A stretch of DNA of 64,000 nt. It comes from Lacisediminihabitans changchengi. Lineage in GTDB: Bacteria; Actinomycetota; Actinomycetes; Actinomycetales; Microbacteriaceae. The stretch covers positions 1-64,000 of the forward strand of contig NZ_JAEPES010000002.1 in NCBI RefSeq assembly GCF_016634425.1, in the 5' to 3' direction. Made by a program: the position numbers and the translations under genes. Position 1 is the first letter of the stretch. The number at the start of each line of letters is the position of its first letter. Shown here one piece after another: positions 23,846-33,617 of this stretch. The notes under the pieces were generated by a model. The model did no database searches. It was not told where the DNA came from and saw only the letters and a program-made list of their open reading frames with translations.

Positions 23846-24517
23846 ATGAGCGAGCCGACGATCGAATCAGGGTGGATCTCCCCGGCGGAGTTTCACCGAG
23901 CGCCGGCCGTCGGTGACTGGCGGGTCACCGCGACCGGGCCTCAGGCGGTCTTCACCGCGACATCGTTCGCGCAGGCCGCAAGCCTCGTCGGTCCCATCGC
24001 CGCCGCTGCCGAGCGGTTCGGCGTATTGCCTGACGTTGATGTGCGACCGGAGGCAGTCGTCGTGCGGGTGCCGTATCGCAGCTGGGACGGCATCCCGGCG
24101 GCAGCCAGAGAGTTCGCCGTTGCCGTCTCTGCGGCTGCAGCCGATTTGGACCTGACTCCCGACCCGTCTCGCGCGCAGTCGATCGGCATCTATGTGGCGC
24201 AGCACTCCGAGGTCGACGTGCGTCCGTTCTTCCTGGCCGCGCTAGGGTACGAGCCGTTTGGTGACACGGATGCCGTCGACCCGTTGCGCAGTGGACCGCA
24301 GCTGGCGTTCAACCCGATTACGGGCGACGCCGCCCGGCGCGGTCGGACGCACTTCGACGTCTTCGTTCCGGCTGACCAGGCCCAGGCGCGAGTGGATGCC
24401 GCGCTCGCCGCGGGCGGGCGACTCGTCGACGACTCGAGCGCTCCCGCCTGGTGGTCGCTCGCATCGCCCGACAATCACGGCGTGGACATCGCGTCGTGGA
24501 CTGACACGTCGGAGTAG
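23846..24517 (+). CDS. PCD-like domain fused to VOC (glyoxalase-fold) domain protein
   Basis: This 223-residue protein has in its first half (FTATSFAQAASLVGPIAAAAERFG, given here in parts) the layout of pterin-4a-carbinolamine dehydratase, but the usual HH pair is replaced by VLPD, so that activity is doubtful. The second half (VDVRPFFLAALGYEPFGD to WSLASPDNHGVDIASW) is a VOC fold. GGAGTCAGC precedes ATG 23846. Proteins of this architecture are common in actinobacteria and have no established function. Confidence 0.72.
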   Translation: MSEPTIESGWISPAEFHRAPAVGDWRVTATGPQAVFTATSFAQAASLVGPIAAAAERFGVLPDVDVRPEAVVVRVPYRSWDGIPAAAREFAVAVSAAAADLDLTPDPSRAQSIGIYVAQHSEVDVRPFFLAALGYEPFGDTDAVDPLRSGPQLAFNPITGDAARRGRTHFDVFVPADQAQARVDAALAAGGRLVDDSSAPAWWSLASPDNHGVDIASWTDTSE

Positions 24518-24525
24518 AGCGGGGC

Positions 24526-24569
24526 GGGTTTCGATACGCGTCCTCGTTCCTCGGGCGCTACTCAACCGG
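24526..24569. repeat. REP-like intergenic repeat, copy A
   Basis: GGGTTTCGATACGCGTCCTC begins a segment ending GGGCGCTACTCAACCGG. Related sequences occur at 33529, 51974 (inverted ends) and 60715, always between genes. This copy sits at the convergent end of the VOC and AraC-type genes. Confidence 0.75.
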
Positions 24570-24582
24570 CGCCGGAGCTCGA

Positions 24583-25449
24583 CTAGCCCTTGTGCAGCGC
24601 TCGATATCTCAGAGCGGTCGTTCCGTGCACCGACTTGAACTGGCGCGAGAAGTAGAAGGCATCGTCGTAGCCCACCTGGACGGCGATACTCGCCACCGAG
24701 AGATCAGTGGTGTCGAGCAGTTCGCGAGCTCGCGACATCCGTAGCTGGGTCTGATATTGCAAGACCGGAAACCCGACCTGGCGCCTGAATAGGGCAGAGA
24801 AGTGGGAAGGGCTCAACTGGGCCTTAGCGGCCAGCGACGCGATGCTCACCCGCTCGGTGAAATGGCCGCGCAAGAAGTCTCTGGCGTCTTCGATAACCCG
24901 TATCCGGTGGTCGTCGGAACCCTGCAGGGCCGCAAGGAGCGTGAGCATGTGCCAGGCAGCCCCCGACGCGGCCAGCAGGCTCGAGGTGCTGAGATCGCGC
25001 TCCATCGTGCTCACGATCTCCTCCATCAACGCCACCACTCGAAAGGTGTCGACGACAGTTCTCACGGGGGCGAGCTCGGTCATGCCGCAGGCGGTGAGCA
25101 CGTCGTCGAGACCGCGGCCATCGAGGTGCACGAACCAGAGCGTCCACGGATCGTCGCGGTTGCTGCCATAGGAGTGCGCAACGCCGGGCGGGATGACGAC
25201 GGCCTGACCCGCGGCAACAGGGTGGGTGATCTCCCCGATGCGGCACCACCCGCCCCCGGCGGTGCAGACCAGAACGACAGCCTGCGAAACGGGGGTCGAG
25301 CGGCTGATGCGGTGCGCGCGCGCTTCGGGAAAGTAGCCGCAGTCGGTCACCAGCAGATGCGTAGTGCCAGGCGAATCCAGCGCCTCGCTAATGCGGGGGC
25401 GCGGGAGTACGAGCAGCCGTTGGCCCGGAAAGCCTTCTGCAATTGACAT
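24583..25449 (-). CDS. AraC family transcriptional regulator
   Basis: This 288-residue protein has an N-terminal cupin sugar-binding domain (AAGQAVVIPPGVAHSYG, LWFVHLDG) and a C-terminal double helix-turn-helix (VSIASLAAKAQLSPSHFSAL; VASIAVQVGYDDAFYFSRQF). Start ATG 25449 follows AAGGGA. It is divergent, 90 bp apart, from the DUF5107/TPR-AraFGH operon and is its likely activator, with arabinose or a related sugar as the expected signal. Confidence 0.88.
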   Translation of the reverse strand: MSIAEGFPGQRLLVLPRPRISEALDSPGTTHLLVTDCGYFPEARAHRISRSTPVSQAVVLVCTAGGGWCRIGEITHPVAAGQAVVIPPGVAHSYGSNRDDPWTLWFVHLDGRGLDDVLTACGMTELAPVRTVVDTFRVVALMEEIVSTMERDLSTSSLLAASGAAWHMLTLLAALQGSDDHRIRVIEDARDFLRGHFTERVSIASLAAKAQLSPSHFSALFRRQVGFPVLQYQTQLRMSRARELLDTTDLSVASIAVQVGYDDAFYFSRQFKSVHGTTALRYRALHKG

Positions 25450-25539
25450 CGAGCTCGATCCCTTCAGAAAGTGATTTCCTCCAGTTTTACCAAGAGATCT
25501 GCTATTTTGTCGCCACTCCGATCGTTCTAATGTGGCGTC

Positions 25540-28500
25540 ATGCTCAATGATGAGGCTCGGAAACGGCCAGATGCGATACGGCCAGAACCGACGGAAGTCG
25601 CGGCTGAGGCCGATGACACGTCTCGGCTGATCTTGCCGCCAGTACCCGACGAACTCGTCGGCGCCGGGGTGGCCGCCTGGGCGCAGCCGATGATCATTGA
25701 CACCTATCTGCCGGAGGCGCCGGACACCCTGCCCGCATACCTCGACAATCGTGTCTATCAGGGCTCGAGCGGACGCGTTTACCCGTTGCCGTTTCACGAG
25801 CGCATCTCGCAGCACAAGGCGCCGCACGAGTGGCAGGCCGTGCATCTCGAGAACGAGTGGATCCGACTGGTGATCCTTCCCGAGCTCGGCGGCCGCATCC
25901 ATGTCGCGTACGACAAAGTGAACGATTACGACTTCTTCTATCGCAACAACGTCATCAAGCCCGCGCTGGTGGGGCTGGCGGGGCCGTGGATCTCCGGCGG
26001 CGTCGAATTCAACTGGCCGCAGCACCATCGGCCCGCCACATTTCTGCCCACCGACTTCGAGATCGAGCACGAGACAGACGGCGCCGTCACCGTCTGGTGT
26101 TCCGATCACGATCCGTTCACCAGGATGAAAGGGATGCACGGCATCCGTCTTCGCCCAGACAGCTCGGTGATCGAGGCACGCGTGCGGTTGTTCAATCGCA
26201 CAGACGAGACCCAGACCTTTCTCTGGTGGGCGAATGTGGCCGCCGCGGTCAACGACGACTACCAATCGTTCTTCCCAACCGATGTGCGCTTCGTCGCCGA
26301 CCACGCCAAGCGTGCCGTTGCCACCTTTCCCGCGGTCGAGGGCCGCTATTACGGCATCGACTATCCCGCCCAGAAGAGCGCGCAGACCCCCGACGGCGAT
26401 CGCCTCGACTGGTACCGAAACATCCCGGTACCCACCTCGTACATGGTGGTAGCCACCGACGACGATTTCTTCGGTGGCTACGATCACGGCCGCGATTCGG
26501 GCTTCGTCTACGTCGCGGACCGTCACTTCGCCCCGGGCAAGAAGCAGTGGACCTGGGGGGATGCCGAATTCGGCCGCAGTTGGGAGACCAACCTCACCGA
26601 CGACGATGGCCCCTATGTCGAGCTGATGGCGGGAGCATTCACCGACAATCAGCCCGACTTCGCGTTTCTCGCGCCCGGCGAGACCAAGGCGTTCAGCCAA
26701 TACTGGTACCCGATCACCGGGGTCGGCCCAGTGCACCAGGCGACTACCGAGGCGACGGTGCGTCTCGACATCACGTCGGAGGGAAACGTCACTACAGTCG
26801 TCATCGGGGTGATGTCGACACAGCTGTTCGTCGATGCGTCGATCACCCTAGGCTTGCGCGACGGCACTGTGCATTTCGAAGACACAGTGCAGTTCGAAAC
26901 GATCGCCACCCTGACACCCAGCGTTGCGGTGGTGGTCGAGCACACCGTCGACGGTGCATTCGACCCTGCCTCGTTCACCGTGACCGTGCGCTCCGGCACC
27001 CGGACGCTGGTGAGCTGGCGCCCCCGAGGGAAGGCCGAGTCGAGCGCAGAACCCACAGCCGCGGTCGAGCCCGAGGCCCCGGAGCAACTGGATTCGGTTG
27101 AGCAACTCTTTCTCACCGGGCAGTATCTCGCCCAGTATCGTCACGCCACACGCCTGCCGGAGCCGTATTGGCGCGAAGCGCTGCGGCGTGATCCGGGCGA
27201 TGTACGGTGCAACCTCGCGCTTTCGCAGCGCCTGCATTGGGCTGGCGATTTTGCCGAGGCCGAAGCGCTGCTCCGCACCGCCCTCGCCCGACTGACGGCG
27301 CACGTCTCCACCCCGATCACCGGCGAGGTGCACTATCGGCTGGGCATCGAACTTGTGAACCAGGGGCGCGACGCTGAGGCAGAGGCTGTTCTGGCGAAGG
27401 CCGCGTGGGATGCCGCCTGGCGGGTTCCCGCCAATCTGACGCTCGCCCGGATATTCCTCCGCGCCGGTCGTCTGGCCGAGGCCGAACAGGTGCTGACCAC
27501 GGTGCTCGCGCTCGACGCCGACCAGCTTCAGGCCGCGAACCTGCTCGCCGTTCTGCTACGACTCAGCAATCGGCCCACCGAGGCTCAGCGCCACATCGAT
27601 GCGACGCTCGCCCGCGATCCGCTCGACCAGTGGACGCGTGACCTCGCCGGGCTGACCGTGACGGATGACGCCCCCACCCTTCTCGACGTCGCCCTCGAGT
27701 ACTCCGTGGCCGGCGAGGCCGACAGCGCGCTGCGCCTCCTCGACGAGGCCAGCATCGCGGCGAAATCGAATGCGCTCGGTCAGGTGAACGTCGCGCCCCT
27801 GGCCCAATACCATCGCGCCATGATCCTCGACCGGCTCGGCCAGACCGAGGCGGCCGGGGAAGCACGTGCCGCGGCACGCGCTGCGGACAGCACCTATTGC
27901 CTGGCATCGCGTCTCGACGATGTCGCCGCGTTGAAGGCGGCTCTTTCCGCCGACCCGGCAGACGCCCTGGCCGCGCTGTTGCTCGGGAACTGGTACTACG
28001 ACCGTCGACGATTCGACGACGCGATCGACTGCTGGACGGCTGCCGGCGGCGTCATGGCCGAGCGCAATCTGGGTATCGCTGCCTTCAATGTGCGTCGTGA
28101 CCCGCAAGCGGCTCGCCGCCACTACGACGCGGCACTCGCCCTGGCGCCGTCAAACGCGAAACTCCTGTTCGAGTCCGACCAGCTGGCGGCACGGCTCGGC
28201 GACTCACACGACGTGCGGCGGATGCGCCTCGAGCGCAGCGCCGACCTCGTCGGTGCCCGCGACGATCTCACCGTGGTGTTCGCCGGACTGCTCACGGCCA
28301 CCGGAGACCCAGGCGCCGCACGCCGTCTGCTTCTGTCGCGTCAGTTTCAGCCCTGGGAGGGCGGCGAGGGGCAGGTGATCACGGCCTGGGAAGACGCCCA
28401 CCTCGCGCTTGCCCGGCAAGCGCTAGCTGCAGGGGATGCCGCGGCCGCCGTCGAACGGACTACCGCCGCCATCGACACGCCGGCCAGCCTCGGCGAGGCG

Positions 28501-28896
28501 CGTCATCCGCTGGCAAATTCCGCTCGCCTCTATCTCGCTCTCGGGGACGCCCTGGCCGCCGCGGATCGCCCAAACGAGGCGCGAGCCGCGTGGACCACGG
28601 CTACGCAATTCGAGGGCGACTTTCTCAGCATGAGCACTCAGGCGTTCAGCGACCAGACCTGCTTCACGATTCTCGCGCTGCAGCGCCTGGGCGAGAACGA
28701 CAATGCGTCGGCGCTCGCCGAGGAGCTTGAGCACTTTGCCGAGGCGCTGGCGGCGACTCCCGCCGTCGTGGACTTTTTCGCCACGTCACTGCCGTCGATG
28801 CTCTTGTTCACCGACGACCCGGCGATCGCTCGCGACCGCCAGGTGCGCGCGATTCGAGACCACCTCACGGAAATTTCCATCCCGACCGGTTCCTGA
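25540..28896 (+). CDS. DUF5107 and TPR protein of sugar locus
   Basis: This 1118-residue, probably cytoplasmic protein has residues ~45-330 forming a DUF5107 domain with a galactose-mutarotase-like beta-sandwich look (GGRIHVAYDKVNDYDFFYRN, GGVEFNWPQHH, WWANVAAAVNDDYQ). From ~520 to the end there are helical tetratricopeptide-type repeats (RCNLALSQRLHWAGDFAEAE, LTLARIFLRAGRLAEAEQVL, NLLAVLLRLSNRPTEAQRH). It heads an operon with an ABC importer and an epimerase-like gene, so it may process or sense an imported sugar. The biochemical activity of DUF5107 is not established. Confidence 0.78.
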   Translation: MLNDEARKRPDAIRPEPTEVAAEADDTSRLILPPVPDELVGAGVAAWAQPMIIDTYLPEAPDTLPAYLDNRVYQGSSGRVYPLPFHERISQHKAPHEWQAVHLENEWIRLVILPELGGRIHVAYDKVNDYDFFYRNNVIKPALVGLAGPWISGGVEFNWPQHHRPATFLPTDFEIEHETDGAVTVWCSDHDPFTRMKGMHGIRLRPDSSVIEARVRLFNRTDETQTFLWWANVAAAVNDDYQSFFPTDVRFVADHAKRAVATFPAVEGRYYGIDYPAQKSAQTPDGDRLDWYRNIPVPTSYMVVATDDDFFGGYDHGRDSGFVYVADRHFAPGKKQWTWGDAEFGRSWETNLTDDDGPYVELMAGAFTDNQPDFAFLAPGETKAFSQYWYPITGVGPVHQATTEATVRLDITSEGNVTTVVIGVMSTQLFVDASITLGLRDGTVHFEDTVQFETIATLTPSVAVVVEHTVDGAFDPASFTVTVRSGTRTLVSWRPRGKAESSAEPTAAVEPEAPEQLDSVEQLFLTGQYLAQYRHATRLPEPYWREALRRDPGDVRCNLALSQRLHWAGDFAEAEALLRTALARLTAHVSTPITGEVHYRLGIELVNQGRDAEAEAVLAKAAWDAAWRVPANLTLARIFLRAGRLAEAEQVLTTVLALDADQLQAANLLAVLLRLSNRPTEAQRHIDATLARDPLDQWTRDLAGLTVTDDAPTLLDVALEYSVAGEADSALRLLDEASIAAKSNALGQVNVAPLAQYHRAMILDRLGQTEAAGEARAAARAADSTYCLASRLDDVAALKAALSADPADALAALLLGNWYYDRRRFDDAIDCWTAAGGVMAERNLGIAAFNVRRDPQAARRHYDAALALAPSNAKLLFESDQLAARLGDSHDVRRMRLERSADLVGARDDLTVVFAGLLTATGDPGAARRLLLSRQFQPWEGGEGQVITAWEDAHLALARQALAAGDAAAAVERTTAAIDTPASLGEARHPLANSARLYLALGDALAAADRPNEARAAWTTATQFEGDFLSMSTQAFSDQTCFTILALQRLGENDNASALAEELEHFAEALAATPAVVDFFATSLPSMLLFTDDPAIARDRQVRAIRDHLTEISIPTGS

Positions 28897-28958
28897 CGGT
28901 CACACTGGGAGGCAACGCTGCCGACCAGCTACCCACACAGAGAGAAAAGGACGAACCC

Positions 28959-29999
28959 ATGGCAGCATTCACTCGGCGAAAGGTGAGCCGCACCTCGCTC
29001 ATCCTCGCTACAGCAGCGACCGTGATCCTCTTGGCTACCGCCTGCACTTCGGGCGCGGAGACGGGCGGCGACGTGGCGGCATCCGGCCCCAAGTCGGGCA
29101 AGCTCACTATCGCCTACCTGCAGAAGCAGGGCGATCAGCAGTACTTCGTCGACGAGGCCGACGGGGCGAAAGCCGCGGCGAAGTCGCTCGGCGACGTGAA
29201 CATCAAGGTCGTCGACCTCGGCACCGACGCGAACAAGGCGATCAGCGCGGTCGATTCCGTCATCGCACAGAAGGTCGACGGCATCATCATCGTCGTGCCC
29301 GATCAGCAGATCGGCCCGCAGGTGATCGCGGCGGCGAAGGCCGCAGGCATCCCGATCATGGCCTCCGACGACATCATCAAGGATGCCGCGGGCAAGCCAG
29401 CCGCATTCGCCGGGTTCGACGGAACCGCCATGGGCAACGCCGTCGGCACCCAGGCGGCGAAGCTCTACAAGGATGCAGGCTGGAGTGCTGCAGACACTCG
29501 CATTCTGAGTGGCTACAAGCAGGATCTGTCGGTGTGCACCCAGCGCGTCGACGGCGCGAAAGATGCCTTCACCAAGGCAATCGGCAGCGACATTCCGAAG
29601 ATCGTCGACATCGGAACGGATAACTCCGCTACCGACGCGCAGAACAAGGCCGGAGCGGTGATCACCGCCAACGCGGGAGTCAAGCACTGGGTCGTCTGGG
29701 GCTGCAACGACGAGAACGAAACGGGGATCGTCACCGCGCTGCAGAACTCCGGGGTCGCGCCGGCCAACATCGCAGGTGTCGGGCTCGGCGCCTACCTGAC
29801 CTGCAAGGACTGGGCGGCCAAGCAGGACACCGGGAACAAGGCGGCGCTGTTCATCTCTGGCGTCGAGGTGGGCAAGGCCGCTCTGACCTCGATGGTCGGT
29901 CTCGTACGCGACGGCACCAAGCTGCCCGCCCAGTCGATCGCGAAGACCGCCATGGTCGACTCGAGCAACTGGGAAGCTGCCGGCGTGGTCTGCACCTAA
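28959..29999 (+). CDS. AraF-like sugar-binding lipoprotein
   Basis: This 346-residue type I binding protein has a signal sequence with lipobox LATAC. It resembles E. coli AraF through the IPIMASDDIIKDAAGKPAAF region, VKHWVVWGCNDENE and the spacing of the two lobes. AraF binds L-arabinose, and D-galactose or D-fucose more weakly. AAAAGGA precedes ATG 28959. The ATPase and permease follow, giving a complete class 2 importer. Confidence 0.82.
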   Translation: MAAFTRRKVSRTSLILATAATVILLATACTSGAETGGDVAASGPKSGKLTIAYLQKQGDQQYFVDEADGAKAAAKSLGDVNIKVVDLGTDANKAISAVDSVIAQKVDGIIIVVPDQQIGPQVIAAAKAAGIPIMASDDIIKDAAGKPAAFAGFDGTAMGNAVGTQAAKLYKDAGWSAADTRILSGYKQDLSVCTQRVDGAKDAFTKAIGSDIPKIVDIGTDNSATDAQNKAGAVITANAGVKHWVVWGCNDENETGIVTALQNSGVAPANIAGVGLGAYLTCKDWAAKQDTGNKAALFISGVEVGKAALTSMVGLVRDGTKLPAQSIAKTAMVDSSNWEAAGVVCT

Positions 30000-30069
30000 C
30001 AACTAGCTCGGCCGGGGGTCGCACAGCGGCCCCCGGCACCCGCACTCACACTTTCCCTGGAGATGCAGC

Positions 30070-31632
30070 ATGTCACTACAGCAGGCCCAACCCGAAGCCA
30101 GTACCGACGCCGTCACGTTCAGCGCTCGCGACATCAGCAAGAGCTTCGGCCCCATCGTCGCGCTCGATGCGGTGACCCTGGAGTTGCGATCGGGCGAGAT
30201 CACGGCGCTGATGGGGGAGAACGGGGCGGGAAAATCGACGCTTTTGAAGATCCTGACAGGGGACTACGTTCCCGACAGCGGAACCCTGACGTTGGATGGC
30301 GTCGAAGTGCACTTCACCGACCCGGCGCACGCTCACGCGGCAGGTCTTCGAGTCATCTCGCAAGAGCCCGAAATCGTGCCGCACGTCTCGGTCGCCGAAA
30401 ACATCTACGTAGGATCGCTGGGAGTGCAGGGCTTCTTCTTCGACCGGCGAAAGCTTCAGGCGCGTGCGGCGGCCGACCTCTCTCGCTACGGATTCGACCA
30501 GGTCATCTCCCCGACGACAATCGGCAGCCAGCTGTCTGCGGCGCAACGGCAAATTGTCGAGATCATGAGGGCGGTCATCGACAACCCTCGGGTGATCTGC
30601 TTCGACGAGCCAACATCGTCTCTCGGCGACGACGAGGTGACGCTCTTGTTCAGGCTCATTCGGCAGTTGCGGGCGGAAGGAAAAGCCATCGGGTATGTCT
30701 CGCACCGCATGAACGAGATATTCCAGCTCGCCGATCGCATCACCGTGCTCCGTGACGGAAAACTCGTGGGAACGAAGAAGACCCAGGACACCGACCACAA
30801 CGAGCTCGTGCACATGATGGTCGGCCGCGATCTCTCCCAGATGTTTCAGCGCGAGCGGCAGCCCGCCGGCGCGACAGTGCTTCATCTGCAGAACGTCACG
30901 ACCGACGATGTGCACGACATCACCATGACCGTCAAGGCGGGGGAGGTCGTCGGCGTCGCCGGGCTCGTCGGTGCGGGGCGCAGCGAGCTCATGAAAGCGA
31001 TCGTGGGCGACCTGCCCATCCGCGGTGGCGAGGTCTTCGTCAATGGAGAGCGAGCACATTTCCGGTCTCCAGCGGATGCCCTGGCCGCCGGAATCGGATT
31101 CGCGCCGGAGGAACGCAAGGCCGAAGCGCTCATCATGCAGCGTACGGTGCGCGACAACATCGTGCTGGCCAGCCTGTCGCGGATAGCGAAGGGGTGGTTT
31201 ATCAGCTCGCGGGCGGAGAAGGCGGTAGCGACCAAGTACATCGGCCAACTCCGCATCCGTACCCCCTCCAGCGAGCAGTTGGTGAAGAACCTGTCCGGTG
31301 GTAACCAGCAAAAAGTGGTCCTCGCGCGCTGGCTGGCGCTCGGACCAACCCTGCTGGTGCTCGACGAGCCCACGCGCGGGGTGGATGTCGGAGCCAAGGC
31401 GGAGATCTACGCCATCATCGACCAGCTTGCACAACAAGGAGTGGCAATCCTGGTCGTCTCGAGCGAGCTGCCCGAGGTGCTCGGACTCGCCGACCGGATC
31501 TACGTCATGGCCGGTGGTCGAATCGCGGGTTCCGTGGATCGCGCCGAGGCGACCGAGGAGTCGATCCTCGCCCTGGCCATGTCCGACACCTCGACACAGC
31601 ACGTCCCATCTCGCAGCGCCGACGCTTCGTGA
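30070..31632 (+). CDS. Sugar ABC transporter ATPase, AraG/RbsA type (two-domain)
   Basis: This 520-residue protein has two ATP-binding cassettes. The first has Walker A GENGAGKST, signature LSAAQRQ and Walker B VICFDEPTSSL. The second has the degenerate GLVGAGRSE normal for this family, signature LSGGNQQKVVLARWL and LLVLDEPTRGVD. ATG 30070 has CTGGAG upstream. It energises the permease encoded next. Confidence 0.93.
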   Translation: MSLQQAQPEASTDAVTFSARDISKSFGPIVALDAVTLELRSGEITALMGENGAGKSTLLKILTGDYVPDSGTLTLDGVEVHFTDPAHAHAAGLRVISQEPEIVPHVSVAENIYVGSLGVQGFFFDRRKLQARAAADLSRYGFDQVISPTTIGSQLSAAQRQIVEIMRAVIDNPRVICFDEPTSSLGDDEVTLLFRLIRQLRAEGKAIGYVSHRMNEIFQLADRITVLRDGKLVGTKKTQDTDHNELVHMMVGRDLSQMFQRERQPAGATVLHLQNVTTDDVHDITMTVKAGEVVGVAGLVGAGRSELMKAIVGDLPIRGGEVFVNGERAHFRSPADALAAGIGFAPEERKAEALIMQRTVRDNIVLASLSRIAKGWFISSRAEKAVATKYIGQLRIRTPSSEQLVKNLSGGNQQKVVLARWLALGPTLLVLDEPTRGVDVGAKAEIYAIIDQLAQQGVAILVVSSELPEVLGLADRIYVMAGGRIAGSVDRAEATEESILALAMSDTSTQHVPSRSADAS

Positions 31633-31659
31633 CTCCCACCTTTCGAAAGGAACACTCCG

Positions 31660-32682
31660 GTGTCCAGTACTGACATAGCAGTCCCCGCCAGCGACCTGGT
31701 TGCTGCGCCTTCGCCGATCCGACGGGTGTTCGCCGCCGTCGGCGTGCAGAATATCTCGCTCCTGATCGCTATAGCCGTGCTCGTGGTGATCATCGGCACC
31801 CAGAATCCGCTCTTCTTCGGCCTGAACAACATCAGGGTGATCGGAACCGCGATCGCGGTGACAGGGCTCCTCGCCGTCGTGCAGACGGTCGTGATCATCA
31901 TGGGCGCGCTCGACATCTCTGTCGGGTCGATCGCGGGGCTCACGTCCGTCACCTCCGCCATGATCTTCACCGTCGCGGGCCCGGCGCTTGGGGTGGTCGG
32001 CGCGGTGGCCATCGGAATCATCTGTGGGCTGTTGAACGGGTGCATCATCGTCTTCGGGCGGGTCAACCCGGTGATCGCGACCTTGGCGACTCTCGCCGCT
32101 TTCAAGGGCATCGCCCAGTTGGTGTCGGATGGTCGAGCGCAGGGGTATACCGGAGCGAACCCGTTCTTCGTCTTCCTCGCCCGCGGCACTCTTCTCGGCA
32201 TCCCGACGCTCATTGTCGTTCTGATCGTCGCGGCCATCCTGGCGCATGTCGTGCTTCGTTACACCAGCATCGGCCGCAATATCTATGCGGTCGGCGGCAA
32301 TGACATCGCCTCGCGGCTGGCAGGCATCAACATCAACCGCTATATCCTCGGCGTCTACATGGTGACGGGGGCAGTCGCGGCCATTGCGGGCATCCTGATC
32401 ACCGCACGAACCGGATCGGGGCAACCGGTGTCAGGCTCCGAGGGGTTGGAGCTGGAGTCGATCACCGCTGCTGCCCTCGGTGGCGCTGCGCTCAAGGGCG
32501 GCAAGGGCACGATCATGGGAACGATCCTGGCCGTGATCCTGCTGGGCATCCTCACTAACGGGATGACGCTCCTCGACGTCAACGCCTTCTGGCAGAACGT
32601 CGCCAAGGGCGCTCTCCTCGTGATCGCCGTCATCATCCAGCAGCTGCGTTCGAAGGAACGTCGCATCGGTCTGCCTGCATGA
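31660..32682 (+). CDS. Sugar ABC transporter permease, AraH/RbsC type
   Basis: This 340-residue integral membrane protein has about ten hydrophobic segments and the family motif GALDISVGSIAGL and VNPVIATLATLAAFKGIA. Start GTG 31660 follows GAAAGGA. It works with the preceding ATPase and AraF-like protein. The stop overlaps the start of the epimerase-like gene (ATGA), so they are co-translated. Confidence 0.92.
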   Translation: MSSTDIAVPASDLVAAPSPIRRVFAAVGVQNISLLIAIAVLVVIIGTQNPLFFGLNNIRVIGTAIAVTGLLAVVQTVVIIMGALDISVGSIAGLTSVTSAMIFTVAGPALGVVGAVAIGIICGLLNGCIIVFGRVNPVIATLATLAAFKGIAQLVSDGRAQGYTGANPFFVFLARGTLLGIPTLIVVLIVAAILAHVVLRYTSIGRNIYAVGGNDIASRLAGININRYILGVYMVTGAVAAIAGILITARTGSGQPVSGSEGLELESITAAALGGAALKGGKGTIMGTILAVILLGILTNGMTLLDVNAFWQNVAKGALLVIAVIIQQLRSKERRIGLPA

Positions 32683-33527
32683 CGGTGGCTCTGGCCGGCG
32701 GCAACGGACTCCGGCTGGTCGTCGACGTCGAGAACGGGGCGAGGATTGTCAGCCTCACCACCGCCGACGGCGTCGAGTGGCTTGCGCCGAGCCGGCCCAC
32801 CACCGAGGGGGGCCCACGGCCGTCGTTCATCCATCCGGGGATGGGGGGATGGGATGAGGTCGTCCCCACCGTGCAACCTGACGTGCTTCCCGGCGGAACC
32901 CGGGTCGGTGACCACGGCGAGGCGTGGAGCGTGCCATGGGCCGAAGAGGAGGTCGCTCCCGGGCACCTTCGTCTGTGGGTCGCGTTGCCCAGCATTCACG
33001 CGACTCTGACGCGCACCATCAGGTCAACGACCGCCGGTTTCCGGATCGAGTGGAGCGCCACCACCTCGGCGCCGGTCGCGGTGCCGCTGCTGTGGACGGC
33101 GCATCCGCAATTTCGCTCGACAGCGCAATCGGCCTTGTCGTTCTCCAACCTGGGCACACCGGTGCTGCCGAACCTGATCGAACATCATCCGGTCGCCGGA
33201 CGTTACCTGGTTTTCGACGATCGATCGTTCGCGGACTGGGCACCGCACGGCGGCTCGCTCAAGACCTTCGTCGAGCCAGGCACGCCGATCGACTCGGTCG
33301 CTATCGCCGGCCCAGGCGGGAGTTCTGTGTCGCTGAGCTGGGGCGCAGCACAGCTTCCGTACCTGGGCCTGTTCTGGGACAACGGGGAGTTCGCTGAGGG
33401 GCCGGTGTTCTCCGTCGAGCCGACAACCGGCCGCGGGGATCTTGCCTCGGAGGCAATGGCGCATGAAGAAGTTGCGATGCTCTCGCCAGGTCGGCCGCTC
33501 CGGTGGTGGATCGAGATCACGGCCTGA
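32679..33527 (+). CDS. Aldose 1-epimerase (mutarotase)-like protein
   Basis: This 282-residue protein has a galactose-mutarotase-like beta-sandwich, with IHPGMGGWDEVVPTV, LLWTAHPQF and SVEPTTGRGD at family positions. It would interconvert the anomers of the sugar brought in by the importer, so that intracellular enzymes get the form they need. It is the last gene of the operon and ends at a REP-like repeat. Confidence 0.78.
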   Translation: MTVALAGGNGLRLVVDVENGARIVSLTTADGVEWLAPSRPTTEGGPRPSFIHPGMGGWDEVVPTVQPDVLPGGTRVGDHGEAWSVPWAEEEVAPGHLRLWVALPSIHATLTRTIRSTTAGFRIEWSATTSAPVAVPLLWTAHPQFRSTAQSALSFSNLGTPVLPNLIEHHPVAGRYLVFDDRSFADWAPHGGSLKTFVEPGTPIDSVAIAGPGGSSVSLSWGAAQLPYLGLFWDNGEFAEGPVFSVEPTTGRGDLASEAMAHEEVAMLSPGRPLRWWIEITA

Positions 33528-33528
33528 G

Positions 33529-33578
33529 GGGTTTCGATACGCGTCCTCGCGCGGGCGCTCGGGCGCTACTCAACCGGC
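33529..33578. repeat. REP-like intergenic repeat, copy B
   Basis: The first 20 bases, GGGTTTCGATACGCGTCCTC, are identical to copy A, and the end GGGCGCTACTCAACCGGC is also shared. The middle is expanded (GCGCGGGCGCTC). It is followed by a partial inverted echo, GGAGTAGCGCCC. It lies between the convergent epimerase-like and DEAD-box genes. Confidence 0.75.
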
Positions 33579-33617
33579 GGAGTAGCGCCCTTCGACAAAA
33601 GCTCAGGGACCGTGCGG

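Noticed and set aside
25450..26736. N-terminal extension of the AraC-type regulator frame
   Set aside because: It runs antisense through the DUF5107 gene. The AraC protein has a complete cupin and a good start at 25449.
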